Shown here: positions 6,746 through 14,579 of the stretch, piece by piece
Layout of the letters: each line of letters begins with the position of its first letter
How positions within the stretch are numbered: the stretch's first letter is position 1
Assembly (NCBI GenBank): GCA_947631525.1
Contig: CANRLQ010000003.1
Span: 1-28,341, forward strand
DNA from: an uncultured Bacilli bacterium
Lineage (GTDB): Bacteria > Bacillota_I > Bacilli_A > RF39 > UBA660
DNA length: 28,341 bases
Reading direction: 5' to 3'
Made by a program: the position numbers and the translations under genes
Notes under the pieces: model-generated
Told to the model about the DNA's origin: nothing
Databases searched by the model: none
What the model saw: the letters and a program-made list of their open reading frames with translations, nothing else

Positions 6746-7745
6746 TTAAAAACTTAAATTTACATTTATTAATTAAACGAAATGGAAATTCAAAAATTTT
6801 AAATGATAAGATGGTAGCAACTATAATAGCAGATAATAATAATGCTACTTTCCAATAGGGAATGTTATTTACTAACCAAGAATAAAAATTAATATTTTTT
6901 AAAGTGGTAAACAATAATGTATGTAAAAAATAAACTTGTAATGTTCTAGTACCTAATTTAGTATAAAAATATTTTTTTCTTGGAGCTAAATTAAGAATAC
7001 AACCAATTATAATAAATACAATTAAATAATAAATAGTTCTATAAAAACAACCAACTGATAACCTAAATCCTGCTAATTTGTATGGATTTCTTCCTGTTAA
7101 AAGAAGTCTAAAAATATATGTATTAAAATCATTGTTAAAAATAATTAAAGTAATAATACAAATTATTAAAATAGCAATCATAGTATTATTACGATCTAAT
7201 ATTTTATTTAAATTGTCTTTTGATAAATAATATCCTCCTAAAAAGAATGGATAAAATACAAACACACGAGAAGCTGCTAAAAAATCTTGAACATTTTTGT
7301 CAATTCCAATTAGTATACCTAATATAATACTTATTATTACCATATATTTTGGTTTTATATTGTGGATAATTGGAATAGTAATCATCCATATTACCATGGC
7401 CAATAAATACCAAGGAGGACTACTTATGGATAGAATATTTATTTCATTCAATTTACCTGTAGTTAAATAAATTATAAGAGTACTACAAAATCTAAAAGCT
7501 AAATATAAAATAATAAATTGAATGATTCTATGAATTTTAGCTTTGTTATCTTTAAAGAAGGTTTTAGAAAAATATCCAGATATAAAAATAAATAGAGGCA
7601 TATGAAATAAATAGATAAAAATAAATAAATTTTGATAAAATTTAGATTTTGTAATTACTGGGTCAATAAAATGCCCAATTACTACTAATATAATTAAAAA
7701 AAATTTTACATTATCAAAAAGAAAAATTCTTTCTTTATCTTTCAT
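6729..7745 (-). CDS. Acyltransferase-3 family membrane acetyltransferase
   Basis: This integral membrane O-acyltransferase has about ten helices over 338 residues. The N-terminal signature is clear: FDNVKFFLIILVVIGH with the conserved His at residue 21, then FHMPLFIFISGYF. The short loop and composition resemble the fucose 4-O-acetylase group (COG3594-like). Family members move acetyl or similar groups onto sugars of surface polysaccharides or peptidoglycan; the substrate cannot be read here. It stands alone on the minus strand, and its neighbours on both sides are separate units. The ribosome binding site before the ATG is weak (GAAGGG about 11 bases away). The gene ends in TGA, evidence that TGA is not Trp. 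Confidence 0.88.
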   Translation of the reverse strand: MKDKERIFLFDNVKFFLIILVVIGHFIDPVITKSKFYQNLFIFIYLFHMPLFIFISGYFSKTFFKDNKAKIHRIIQFIILYLAFRFCSTLIIYLTTGKLNEINILSISSPPWYLLAMVIWMITIPIIHNIKPKYMVIISIILGILIGIDKNVQDFLAASRVFVFYPFFLGGYYLSKDNLNKILDRNNTMIAILIICIITLIIFNNDFNTYIFRLLLTGRNPYKLAGFRLSVGCFYRTIYYLIVFIIIGCILNLAPRKKYFYTKLGTRTLQVYFLHTLLFTTLKNINFYSWLVNNIPYWKVALLLSAIIVATILSFKIFEFPFRLINKCKFKFLTKETT

Positions 7746-7776
7746 ATAACCAAAACCCTTCTATTAATTGCTTAAT

Positions 7777-7805
7777 AATATAATAATTATAACACATCTA
7801 GACAA
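7777..7805 (-). promoter_or_regulatory. Possible promoter of the acyltransferase gene
   Basis: On the minus strand TTGTCT (7800-7805), a 17-base spacer and TATATT (7777-7782). The spacing is right and both hexamers are imperfect. Confidence 0.4.
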
Positions 7806-7833
7806 AATATAAAATAACTTAAATTACTAAATT

Positions 7834-7857
7834 AAAAAAAACAAGATTAATCTTGTT
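7834..7857 (-). terminator. Terminator of ldh
   Basis: The perfect palindrome AACAAGAT/ATCTTGTT (7840-7857) is followed on the minus strand by a T-tract (complement of the A-run at 7834-7840). It contains the ldh stop codon at 7847-7849. Confidence 0.85.
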
Positions 7858-8761
7858 CTAAATTTTTTATAGCATTTTTAATAATATCAATTGAATTTTG
7901 CAATTTTTTAGTTTCTTCATTATTTAATTCAACATAAATTTTTTCTTTTATACCACTTTTATTTAATATAGCAGGTAAGCCTATAAAAATATCATTATCT
8001 TTGTCATAAGTTGATACTGTTACAATTGTATTTTCATCACCCAAAATGGCATTTGTTATTCTAACTAGGCACATACCTATACCATAGTAAGTGGCTCCTT
8101 TTTTGTTTATGATTTCATATGCTGCGTTTTTGACTTCTAGATAAATATCATTTAATTCTTCAGTATCTAGATAATCATTTATTTTTTGTAATCCTATATT
8201 AGCATTACTCCATGGTACAAATTCTGAATCGCCATGTTCACCAATAACATATGCATGAACATTTTTAGGACTAACACACAATCTTTCACTTATTAAATAT
8301 CTAAGTCTTGATGTATCTAAACTTGTACCGCTACCAATTATTTGATTTGTTGGTAACTTAGAATATTTCCATGTAAGATATGTCATAACATCTAAGGGAT
8401 TAGTTGCTACTAAAAAAATACCATTAAAACCTGATGCCATGACATTATCAACAATTGATTTAAATATACTACTATTTTTATTTATTAAATCCATTCTTGT
8501 TTCACCAGGATTTTGGTTAGCACCAGCTGCAATACAAACTATTTTAGCATCACAGCAATCTTTATAGTCTCCAACTTTTATCGAAATTTTGGAAGGAGCA
8601 AAAGCAAGACAATGATTTAAATCCATTGCTTCCCCAATTATTCTATCCTTATTTAAATCAATTAAAACAATTTCATTAACATATGTTCTTTGATTAAGTA
8701 GGGCATATGCATAACTCATTCCAACATTACCACAACCAATAATAACGACTTTGTTATTCAT
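7847..8761 (-). CDS. ldh: L-lactate dehydrogenase
   Basis: This enzyme reduces pyruvate to L-lactate with NADH in the cytoplasm, regenerating NAD+ for fermentation. The Rossmann motif GCGNVG is at residues 9-14. The specificity loop reads GANQNPGETR with Gln83, which marks lactate rather than malate dehydrogenase, and the loop Arg89. The Asp149-Arg152 pair (LDTSRLRY) and catalytic His176 in GEHGDSE are present. The length of 304 is slightly short but complete. The ATG follows AGGAGGATTTT, and the TAG stop of the upstream 32-residue ORF overlaps this site, so the two are likely translationally coupled. A terminator lies at the 3' end. Confidence 0.96.
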   Translation of the reverse strand: MNNKVVIIGCGNVGMSYAYALLNQRTYVNEIVLIDLNKDRIIGEAMDLNHCLAFAPSKISIKVGDYKDCCDAKIVCIAAGANQNPGETRMDLINKNSSIFKSIVDNVMASGFNGIFLVATNPLDVMTYLTWKYSKLPTNQIIGSGTSLDTSRLRYLISERLCVSPKNVHAYVIGEHGDSEFVPWSNANIGLQKINDYLDTEELNDIYLEVKNAAYEIINKKGATYYGIGMCLVRITNAILGDENTIVTVSTYDKDNDIFIGLPAILNKSGIKEKIYVELNNEETKKLQNSIDIIKNAIKNLEQD

Positions 8762-8770
8762 AAAATCCTC

Positions 8771-8869
8771 CTATGCATTATAATATATCCAAATACAACA
8801 TAAACATGCAACTAAAACTAATAAAATTATTTTAAACGTATATTTTATTGCTTTTTTCTTAAAATCCAT
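8771..8869 (-). CDS. Small membrane peptide (32 aa) upstream of ldh
   Basis: This ORF reads MDFKKKAIKYTF then a hydrophobic stretch at about residues 13-30 (KIILLVLVACLCCIWIYY) and ends NA before TAG. It has an ATG with GGTGATTAT in front, a basic N-terminus and one clear membrane segment with three cysteines, so a single-pass membrane peptide is likely. Its stop overlaps the ldh ribosome binding site. A TGATATAAT promoter lies just upstream, so it would be the first gene of an ldh operon. I recognise no family. It might be a leader that modulates ldh translation or a free-standing small membrane protein. Confidence 0.6.
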   Translation of the reverse strand: MDFKKKAIKYTFKIILLVLVACLCCIWIYYNA

Positions 8870-8884
8870 ATAATCACCAATATT

Positions 8885-8893
8885 ATTATATCA
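8885..8893 (-). promoter_or_regulatory. Extended -10 promoter of the small ORF-ldh unit
   Basis: On the minus strand TGA precedes TATAAT (8885-8890). No good -35 is visible. The start would fall about 9 bases before the small ORF's ATG. Confidence 0.5.
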
Positions 8894-8904
8894 TAATTTT
8901 AATT

Positions 8905-8926
8905 AAAAAAAAGACTATATAAGTCT
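8905..8926 (-). terminator. Weak terminator of def
   Basis: A short stem AGACT (8922-8926)/AGTCT (8912-8916) on the minus strand is followed by eight Ts. It overlaps the def stop at 8915-8917. The 5-bp stem is short. Confidence 0.5.
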
Positions 8927-9475
8927 AATTTCATATTCACTAAAGAAAGGTTTGTCTTTATTAATCCTGTCAAAGAATAAAATGCCGTTTAAATGATCTA
9001 TTTCATGTTGAAAAGCAATTGCTAAATCTTCACGAGCGCGTATCTTTATTTCATTGCCATCTTCATCATAACCTTTAACGGTAACTCTTGCGAATCTTGG
9101 TACATGTCCTTCTATTTCACGATTAACACTTAAACAACCTTCTCCAGCGTCAGCTGCTATCATTTCTTTAGAGTTACTTATAATAACAGGGTTAATTACA
9201 ACATAATTTTTAAATTTTCCTTCTTCATATTCATCGACAATAACGATAATTCTTTTTAATATACCAAGTTGTGGGAAAGCTAATCCCATACCAGGTCTTA
9301 AATCATATTGCTTTTCATATTTTTCAATTTGACTATATGTTAAATGTTTAATTATGTCTTTAATTGTTTGTTTTTCCTCATTGCTTAAAGGGAATTCAAC
9401 TTCTTTACTAGTACTTCTTAAGATTTTAATAGCTTTTTTATCTCTATCATCTAATATATCTAATTTTTTAAACAT
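8915..9475 (-). CDS. def: Peptide deformylase
   Basis: This metalloenzyme removes the N-formyl group from nascent proteins in the cytoplasm. The three family motifs are present in order: GMGLAFPQLG (62-71, with Gln68), EGCLS (112-116, metal ligand Cys114) and HEIDH (157-161, ligands His157 and His161, catalytic Glu158). The first motif has Phe where GxGLAAPQ usually has Ala. At 186 residues with a long segment between motifs 1 and 2, it resembles type II deformylases of Gram-positive bacteria. It has its own promoter, divergent from telA. No methionyl-tRNA formyltransferase gene is adjacent, unlike the common def-fmt arrangement. Confidence 0.95.
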   Translation of the reverse strand: MFKKLDILDDRDKKAIKILRSTSKEVEFPLSNEEKQTIKDIIKHLTYSQIEKYEKQYDLRPGMGLAFPQLGILKRIIVIVDEYEEGKFKNYVVINPVIISNSKEMIAADAGEGCLSVNREIEGHVPRFARVTVKGYDEDGNEIKIRAREDLAIAFQHEIDHLNGILFFDRINKDKPFFSEYEIRLI

Positions 9476-9496
9476 AGTATCAACTCCACCACTAAT

Positions 9497-9524
9497 ATTT
9501 TAACACAAAATGAATTTTAAGCAA
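9497..9524 (-). promoter_or_regulatory. Promoter of def
   Basis: On the minus strand TTGCTT (9519-9524), a 16-base spacer and TAAAAT (9497-9502) with a TGT extended -10. The -35 lies a few bases from the telA -35, so the two promoters are back to back. Confidence 0.65.
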
Positions 9525-9528
9525 ACTA

Positions 9529-9557
9529 TTTACAAATTTTTTTATTTGTGTTATTAT
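9529..9557 (+). promoter_or_regulatory. Promoter of the telA operon
   Basis: TTTACA (9529-9534), a 17-base spacer and TATTAT (9552-9557) with a TGT extended -10. The start near 9564 gives a leader of about 28 bases containing AAAGGGGGA. It is a strong match. Confidence 0.75.
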
Positions 9558-9591
9558 AGCAAATATTGTTATTTAAAGGGGGAATTTTTAA

Positions 9592-10746
9592 ATGGAAAAT
9601 GAAGTAACAGTTCAAGATAATATGAAAGGATTAGTACAAAAAAACCAATTTAACAGAGTCGATTTTGAAAATCCAACAACTATTCTTAATTATGGACAAG
9701 AAATTTTAGATAAAATGGAAAAAATCATATCTAATGCGACAAAAAATATTGAAAAGGATTCATTAGTAGATGTCGATTTTAAACAAAGAGTAAATAAATT
9801 ATCTGGTTTTTCTGAAAAATTAGATGATGTTGAAGAAAAAAGAATTAAACAAGATAAAGGATTATCAAAAATTTATAATAAATTTTTGAAATTAATAAAT
9901 AATTCTGATAAGAATACGCACTTATCTTATAATGAAGAATATATGCAATATGTTAATAATGTTGATCAATTAGTTGAAGATGTAAAAAAAATGTATGAAG
10001 AAGCTAAGGATGACTTTGATTTATTTAATACTTTTATTACTCAAATAAAACCTTTTATTGCAATATTACAAGAAGTATATGATTTTGGTATTCTTGATAG
10101 AAGTAGTTTTGAAACTGAAGTTTTAAATTTAGAAAAAAATTTTGAAGAAAATCAAGAAAATTCTGATTTAAAAAGGGAAGCAATTATAAAAAGACAAATA
10201 TTAGATATTTTTGATGAAAAATTATATTCATTAGAAAAAAGTAAATTAGCTATTAACGAAGTAGTTATTCAATGGAATATGAGACAAATAAATGCTATAA
10301 AATTATTAACAAGCTACCAAAGTTTTCTTTCAATAGATAAATCAGTTTTAAAATTAAATGGTACAGCATTAGTAGGAGCTAAAAAACAAAAGGAAGAAGC
10401 TGAAAATTTAAAATACCTTATTGATGGTATGAATAAAGCTATGGTTGAATCCTCAAAAGAAGCTAATTATGTTATAAATAGTGTTAATGCATTAACTAAA
10501 GATGGAAATACAAAATTAGAGACAATACTAACAGTTGATAAATATTTACAAGAAGGTGTTGAACTATTAAAACAGGGAGCAAAAGAGAAAAAAGCATTTA
10601 TAAAAGCGAGCTCAGAACAGTTGGCTATAATTTCAGAACATTTCAATAACTTTAATTTAGAAGTGAAAGAATCATTAATGCTAGAAGCATTACAAGGAAC
10701 AAATTCTTCAACTAGTGATAAAGTAAAAATAAAAACTAAAAATTAA
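9592..10746 (+). CDS. telA: TelA-family (toxic anion resistance) protein
   Basis: This soluble protein of 384 residues, predicted almost wholly helical with long coiled-coil stretches, has the length and layout of the TelA/KlaA/YceH family. Recognisable family segments include the FNTFITQIKPFIAILQEVYD region and the helical core at about 200-300 with NEVVIQWNMRQINAIKLLTSYQ. The family was named from tellurite resistance determinants, but its molecular role is unclear; links to envelope stress and antimicrobial tolerance are reported for Gram-positive members. The first gene of a two-gene operon, its stop is 18 bases before the start of the giant protein gene. No TerD-type or XpaC-like gene, the usual TelA companions, is adjacent. 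Confidence 0.85.
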   Translation: MENEVTVQDNMKGLVQKNQFNRVDFENPTTILNYGQEILDKMEKIISNATKNIEKDSLVDVDFKQRVNKLSGFSEKLDDVEEKRIKQDKGLSKIYNKFLKLINNSDKNTHLSYNEEYMQYVNNVDQLVEDVKKMYEEAKDDFDLFNTFITQIKPFIAILQEVYDFGILDRSSFETEVLNLEKNFEENQENSDLKREAIIKRQILDIFDEKLYSLEKSKLAINEVVIQWNMRQINAIKLLTSYQSFLSIDKSVLKLNGTALVGAKKQKEEAENLKYLIDGMNKAMVESSKEANYVINSVNALTKDGNTKLETILTVDKYLQEGVELLKQGAKEKKAFIKASSEQLAIISEHFNNFNLEVKESLMLEALQGTNSSTSDKVKIKTKN

Positions 10747-10764
10747 TGATTGGATGATTTAAAT

Positions 10765-13700
10765 ATGAAATTAACATATGATGAATTTATGAATATTGTT
10801 CCCCAAAAAACGAAAAAGTTTGTTATAGATGTAATTAAAAATTATATAATGAATGATTTGGAAATATCTAATTATTTTGGGGAAAAACCACAGAACGAAG
10901 AATTAGTTAAGAGCCTAACTCTATTAGCAATGATTTTTTTTATCCCAGAGGATTTTACTAATAATTTACATATAGAAAAAGCATTATTAATTCATGATTT
11001 TAATAGTGAAGATATTAAAGTTTCACGTAATACTCATTTAGTATCTATATCTAACACTTTTAAGAATGAATTTTTTAGTAAAAAATATTTTAGTACACTT
11101 TGTAATTTATTTTGTGTTTCTGATAATATATATGATTATTATATTTTAACACCAGAAAAAATTATTCTAAATAATGTGATAAAAATTAGAAAATTTCTTG
11201 CTCGTACTCATTATTTTACCATTTTTTCTAAGTGCTTTCCTCATGGACTTACAAATTTTTTTAATGAATATAAATCATGTGTAAAATTGGCTGAAAAAGA
11301 GATGATAAAACAATTAAAAATGGATATTTTTAAAAATTTATCAATTAATGCAATTAGTTATTTAGAAACAGTAGTAACAGCCCATAAATTATATTCCAAG
11401 AAATATAATTTAAACGATGAAGATATGGTTGCCTTATCTTTACTTTCTTCATTGTATTGTAATAGTAATGCTGACTATATTTTAGATTATTTTGAATATT
11501 TAAATATAACAAAATCTAAAATTAATGATATTCAACAATTGGTTGATGTATCAAAAACAGATGATATTAATAGTGATATTGGTATTCTTATTAGACATTA
11601 TAGTAAATTTTTAAATAAAAAAGGAGATAATCAAGAAAAAATATATATACATGATATTTTAGAAAATTTATTAGATAGAAATATAAGTAATAGTATTATA
11701 ATTGAAAAAATATTTAATAGTTTAAATGTTTCACTTGATGTATTCAATAATTTTGATGAAAAAATAAAGGAATTCGAAATAATTAAAGAAAACAAATTAG
11801 TTGAAGAAATATATAAATTACCACATAAATTAATTAATTATTTTGAATATTTATCTAAAATTTATGACGCTATTAATAATAATAAAGATTCAAAAATTAA
11901 TTATAAAGAAATAGAAATTTTAAGTTTAGCTATATTTTTATCTCAATTAAATAAGAATAATGAATTCGTGTCATATTTTTCGAGTATGGATGTTAATTTA
12001 GAACAATGTTTAGAATATCTTAATTTAAAAGATGTAGATATTCAAAATGCACAGGTTAATATAAATACATTAAAAATTATTTATGAAAAATTATCTCCAT
12101 ATTTAGATGACAAAAATATTGCTATTAAAGTATTATGTGAAAAATTTTTTAATTATAAAGATAATGATAATAACAAAGATGATAAAGACAATGATAATAC
12201 TGATAAAGATAAAGTTATAATAAAAATGTTATGTGATATAAATGAAAAATTTACTGAAATAAAAAATATATGGATTGATATGAAAAAGTTTTTAGATTCT
12301 AAAGAAATGGAAAAAAGATTAAAAATATCAAAGAAATTTTATGGTGATTTACCAGTTGATGTAATTAAATATATTGAATCATCGTTTATAAATTATATAA
12401 AATTAAAAAATGATTTAGATTTAACAAAAGGATATACAGATGATGATATAGTAGAATTGTCATTATTATTTACAATTCCTGAGCATATTGCACTAGGTGA
12501 CTATATACTTTATACTTTATTTGAAAATGGATTAGCTGCTAATTTAGATTTTTGTATTTGTATTTATAAAGGTTATAGCCGTGAACAAGTAAATAATATT
12601 TATGACGAAAAAGTCGATTTTAATCTACTTACCAAGTATTATGGTAAATATATATTTGGTGGTAAAAATAAAGAAAAACCGAAAGATAAGATTACAATTA
12701 TTGATATTTTAAATAATTTATTTAATAAGGAACTAAACGATAGTCTAATTTTAAAGAATATACTAAGTAGTTATAATTTAACTTATGATGATTTTAATGA
12801 TATTGAAAATAAATATATAAAGCATATAGAAAAATGTTTTGGTAAATGTGATTTTGAAACAATTGATAATGTATTTAAAATATTTAGAATAATCAAAAAA
12901 ATATTCTCTTCAAGTGCAGATTCTGATATAATTTGTACATCTTTCTTTATCTATTTGTTGTATAGTGAAAGCAAATTAAAAAACTATTTATTAGATAGAG
13001 GAATAACATTAGAAAAAATAGCTGATTATTTAAAAATATCTAAAAAAGAACTAGACAAATATAAAGAATTAAATACAGATTATAATGTTATTTTTAGTAG
13101 TTTTCCAAAAGTAAATGATATATTTAAAGAAAACTTAGAGAAAACGATAAAAGGTATTTTTGAACTTCAAAATATTGGTTTAATTCATAAAATTATAAAA
13201 TATACTAATAATGATTATGAAACAGTAAAATATGAAATCGTAAATGAAACTAAATATATGCCACCACTTACTAAGGAAGAACAATTAGAACAATATATTA
13301 GTATGCCAATTCCTAAATTGGAAATTGATCAAATAGTACAAATATCTGATTTTGGCTCATTATTAACTGAACAATCGGAATTAATAACACAAGAATTTTC
13401 TAATTTTATGGAATATAGATATGATAAAGAGGAATCATCTGTAGAAATACAAGAAGCTATTCAAAGTATATCTAAAAAAAATAATGTTCCAAAAAAAGTA
13501 AAACTATTTAATTTTGGTAAAAAGAAAGATGAAATTATTGAAGAAGAAGTTAATAATAAAAAGGAAATATTAGATAAACTTAGATTATTTTTAGAAGAGA
13601 GAGAAACTTCATTAAAAAAAGGAATAGAAGAATTGCAATATATTAAAAAATCAATAGGTGTTTTTTTAGTAAAAGCCAATGAATATTTAGATAATTTAAA

Positions 13701-14202
13701 AGAAGCCAAGCAAAGATTATTAGAAGAAATAAAAACTAGAAATTATGTAGAAAATGATTTTAGAGTTTATGATGATGATTTAAAGAAACAATTATTAGAA
13801 GATAAAATAGCAAGTATAACATCATCAATAGTCCAAATGTTACAACAATATCAAAAAATGACAATACAAATGAGCACTCATGCTTCACTTTTAAATCAGG
13901 TCAATTTAGCTCGTAATACAACTATTCAAAGATTATATACTGAACTTGCTTTAAAAGAAGGAGTAGAGAAAGAAAAAGAAAGTATTGAATCTCTAAATTG
14001 TTTAATTAACATACTTAATAATATGACAGCAACAAATGAAGAAAATATGTTAGAAAATATAGAAAAAATAAATAAAATTTCTAAAAATAATTATAATGTT
14101 AATATAAGTGAAAATGATAAATTGATTATGGAACAAATATTAAAAGAACAAAATATGTTAACTATTGATAAAGAGAAATTGAAAGTGAAAAAAATAGTTT
14201 AA
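10765..14202 (+). CDS. Giant repeat protein with TelA-like C-terminal region (1,145 aa)
   Basis: The ATG at 10765 has GGATGA seven bases upstream; an in-frame TTG at 10750 overlaps that site and is not preferred. No signal peptide or membrane helix is visible. The first 900 residues are helical and carry degenerate repeats. DEDMVALSLL (about 218) resembles DDDIVELSLL (about 558), and HDILENLLDR (about 295) resembles IDILNNLFNK (about 645), each followed by a motif like SLNVSLDVF or SSYNLTYDDF. Weaker copies are near 380 and 719. These loosely recall Clp N-terminal repeats, which is inference. An Asn/Asp/Lys-rich linker lies at about 462-484. Residues about 930-1100 (LRLFLEERETSLKKGIEELQ onward) follow the helix pattern of TelA. 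The function is unknown. Confidence 0.8.
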   Translation: MKLTYDEFMNIVPQKTKKFVIDVIKNYIMNDLEISNYFGEKPQNEELVKSLTLLAMIFFIPEDFTNNLHIEKALLIHDFNSEDIKVSRNTHLVSISNTFKNEFFSKKYFSTLCNLFCVSDNIYDYYILTPEKIILNNVIKIRKFLARTHYFTIFSKCFPHGLTNFFNEYKSCVKLAEKEMIKQLKMDIFKNLSINAISYLETVVTAHKLYSKKYNLNDEDMVALSLLSSLYCNSNADYILDYFEYLNITKSKINDIQQLVDVSKTDDINSDIGILIRHYSKFLNKKGDNQEKIYIHDILENLLDRNISNSIIIEKIFNSLNVSLDVFNNFDEKIKEFEIIKENKLVEEIYKLPHKLINYFEYLSKIYDAINNNKDSKINYKEIEILSLAIFLSQLNKNNEFVSYFSSMDVNLEQCLEYLNLKDVDIQNAQVNINTLKIIYEKLSPYLDDKNIAIKVLCEKFFNYKDNDNNKDDKDNDNTDKDKVIIKMLCDINEKFTEIKNIWIDMKKFLDSKEMEKRLKISKKFYGDLPVDVIKYIESSFINYIKLKNDLDLTKGYTDDDIVELSLLFTIPEHIALGDYILYTLFENGLAANLDFCICIYKGYSREQVNNIYDEKVDFNLLTKYYGKYIFGGKNKEKPKDKITIIDILNNLFNKELNDSLILKNILSSYNLTYDDFNDIENKYIKHIEKCFGKCDFETIDNVFKIFRIIKKIFSSSADSDIICTSFFIYLLYSESKLKNYLLDRGITLEKIADYLKISKKELDKYKELNTDYNVIFSSFPKVNDIFKENLEKTIKGIFELQNIGLIHKIIKYTNNDYETVKYEIVNETKYMPPLTKEEQLEQYISMPIPKLEIDQIVQISDFGSLLTEQSELITQEFSNFMEYRYDKEESSVEIQEAIQSISKKNNVPKKVKLFNFGKKKDEIIEEEVNNKKEILDKLRLFLEERETSLKKGIEELQYIKKSIGVFLVKANEYLDNLKEAKQRLLEEIKTRNYVENDFRVYDDDLKKQLLEDKIASITSSIVQMLQQYQKMTIQMSTHASLLNQVNLARNTTIQRLYTELALKEGVEKEKESIESLNCLINILNNMTATNEENMLENIEKINKISKNNYNVNISENDKLIMEQILKEQNMLTIDKEKLKVKKIV

Positions 14203-14211
14203 TTAATAAAA

Positions 14212-14264
14212 AAACTACTAATAAACTATCCAATTTTGGATTTAGTTTAAATTAGTAGTTTTTT
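14212..14264. terminator. Long terminator hairpin after the telA operon
   Basis: The outer stem is AAACTACTAAT (14212-14222) with ATTAGTAGTTT (14251-14261). It continues inward with AAACT/AGTTT and ATCC/GGAT, with small bulges, and TTT follows on the plus strand. An A-run on the left gives a T-tract for the minus-strand gene at 14281, so it can serve both directions. Confidence 0.85.
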
Positions 14265-14280
14265 ATAAATTTATTTATAA

Positions 14281-14442
14281 TTAGTTTCTATCCCAAGCTC
14301 TTGCTCCAATGATAATTACTAATAAAATAAATAGAACTAAAATTACAGCTGCACCATATCCAGCACCATATCCATAACCACCGTTATTACCACCGCATGG
14401 ATTTCCACAACCATAACCTTGGTATCCACCGTAATAGTACAT
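14281..14442 (-). CDS. YjcZ-like small Gly/Tyr-rich membrane protein (53 aa)
   Basis: This gene encodes MYYYGGYQGYGCGNPCGGNN and a further Gly/Tyr stretch to about residue 30. A hydrophobic helix (AAVILVLFILLVIIIGARAW, about 31-50) follows, and the protein ends in DRN. The pattern of a Gly/Tyr head plus one terminal helix with VLFILLVIIIGA is that of YjcZ-type tiny membrane proteins, some of which are sporulation proteins in Bacillus. The ATG has an excellent GGAGGGATT site. The two cysteines in the head (residues 12 and 16) are notable. It stands alone between the telA operon and ftsW. No other sporulation gene is seen here, so a sporulation role is not supported by context. Confidence 0.78.
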   Translation of the reverse strand: MYYYGGYQGYGCGNPCGGNNGGYGYGAGYGAAVILVLFILLVIIIGARAWDRN

Positions 14443-14532
14443 AATAATCCCTCCTATTCTTTCTAATATATTTTACTCTTGATAAATAAATGTGTGAATA
14501 AAAAAAACTATTTATATAAATAAAAATAAACA

Positions 14533-14561
14533 TTGTTTAACAAAAAAATATATGATATTAT
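14533..14561 (+). promoter_or_regulatory. Promoter of the ftsW-lipoprotein unit
   Basis: TTGTTT (14533-14538), a 17-base spacer and TATTAT (14556-14561) with a TGA extended -10. The ATG is 18 bases after the -10, with AGGTGAT between. Confidence 0.65.
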
Positions 14562-14579
14562 ATTATCATAGGTGATAGT

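Noticed and set aside
12150..12215. Asn/Asp/Lys repeat in the giant protein as a possible tandem-repeat element or phase-variable tract
   Set aside because: The codons are irregular and no exact repeat unit is present; it is a low-complexity linker.
9592..14202. telA pair as a tellurite-resistance island
   Set aside because: No TerC, TerD or TerB-like genes and no mobility genes are present, so a tellurite role is not supported by context.
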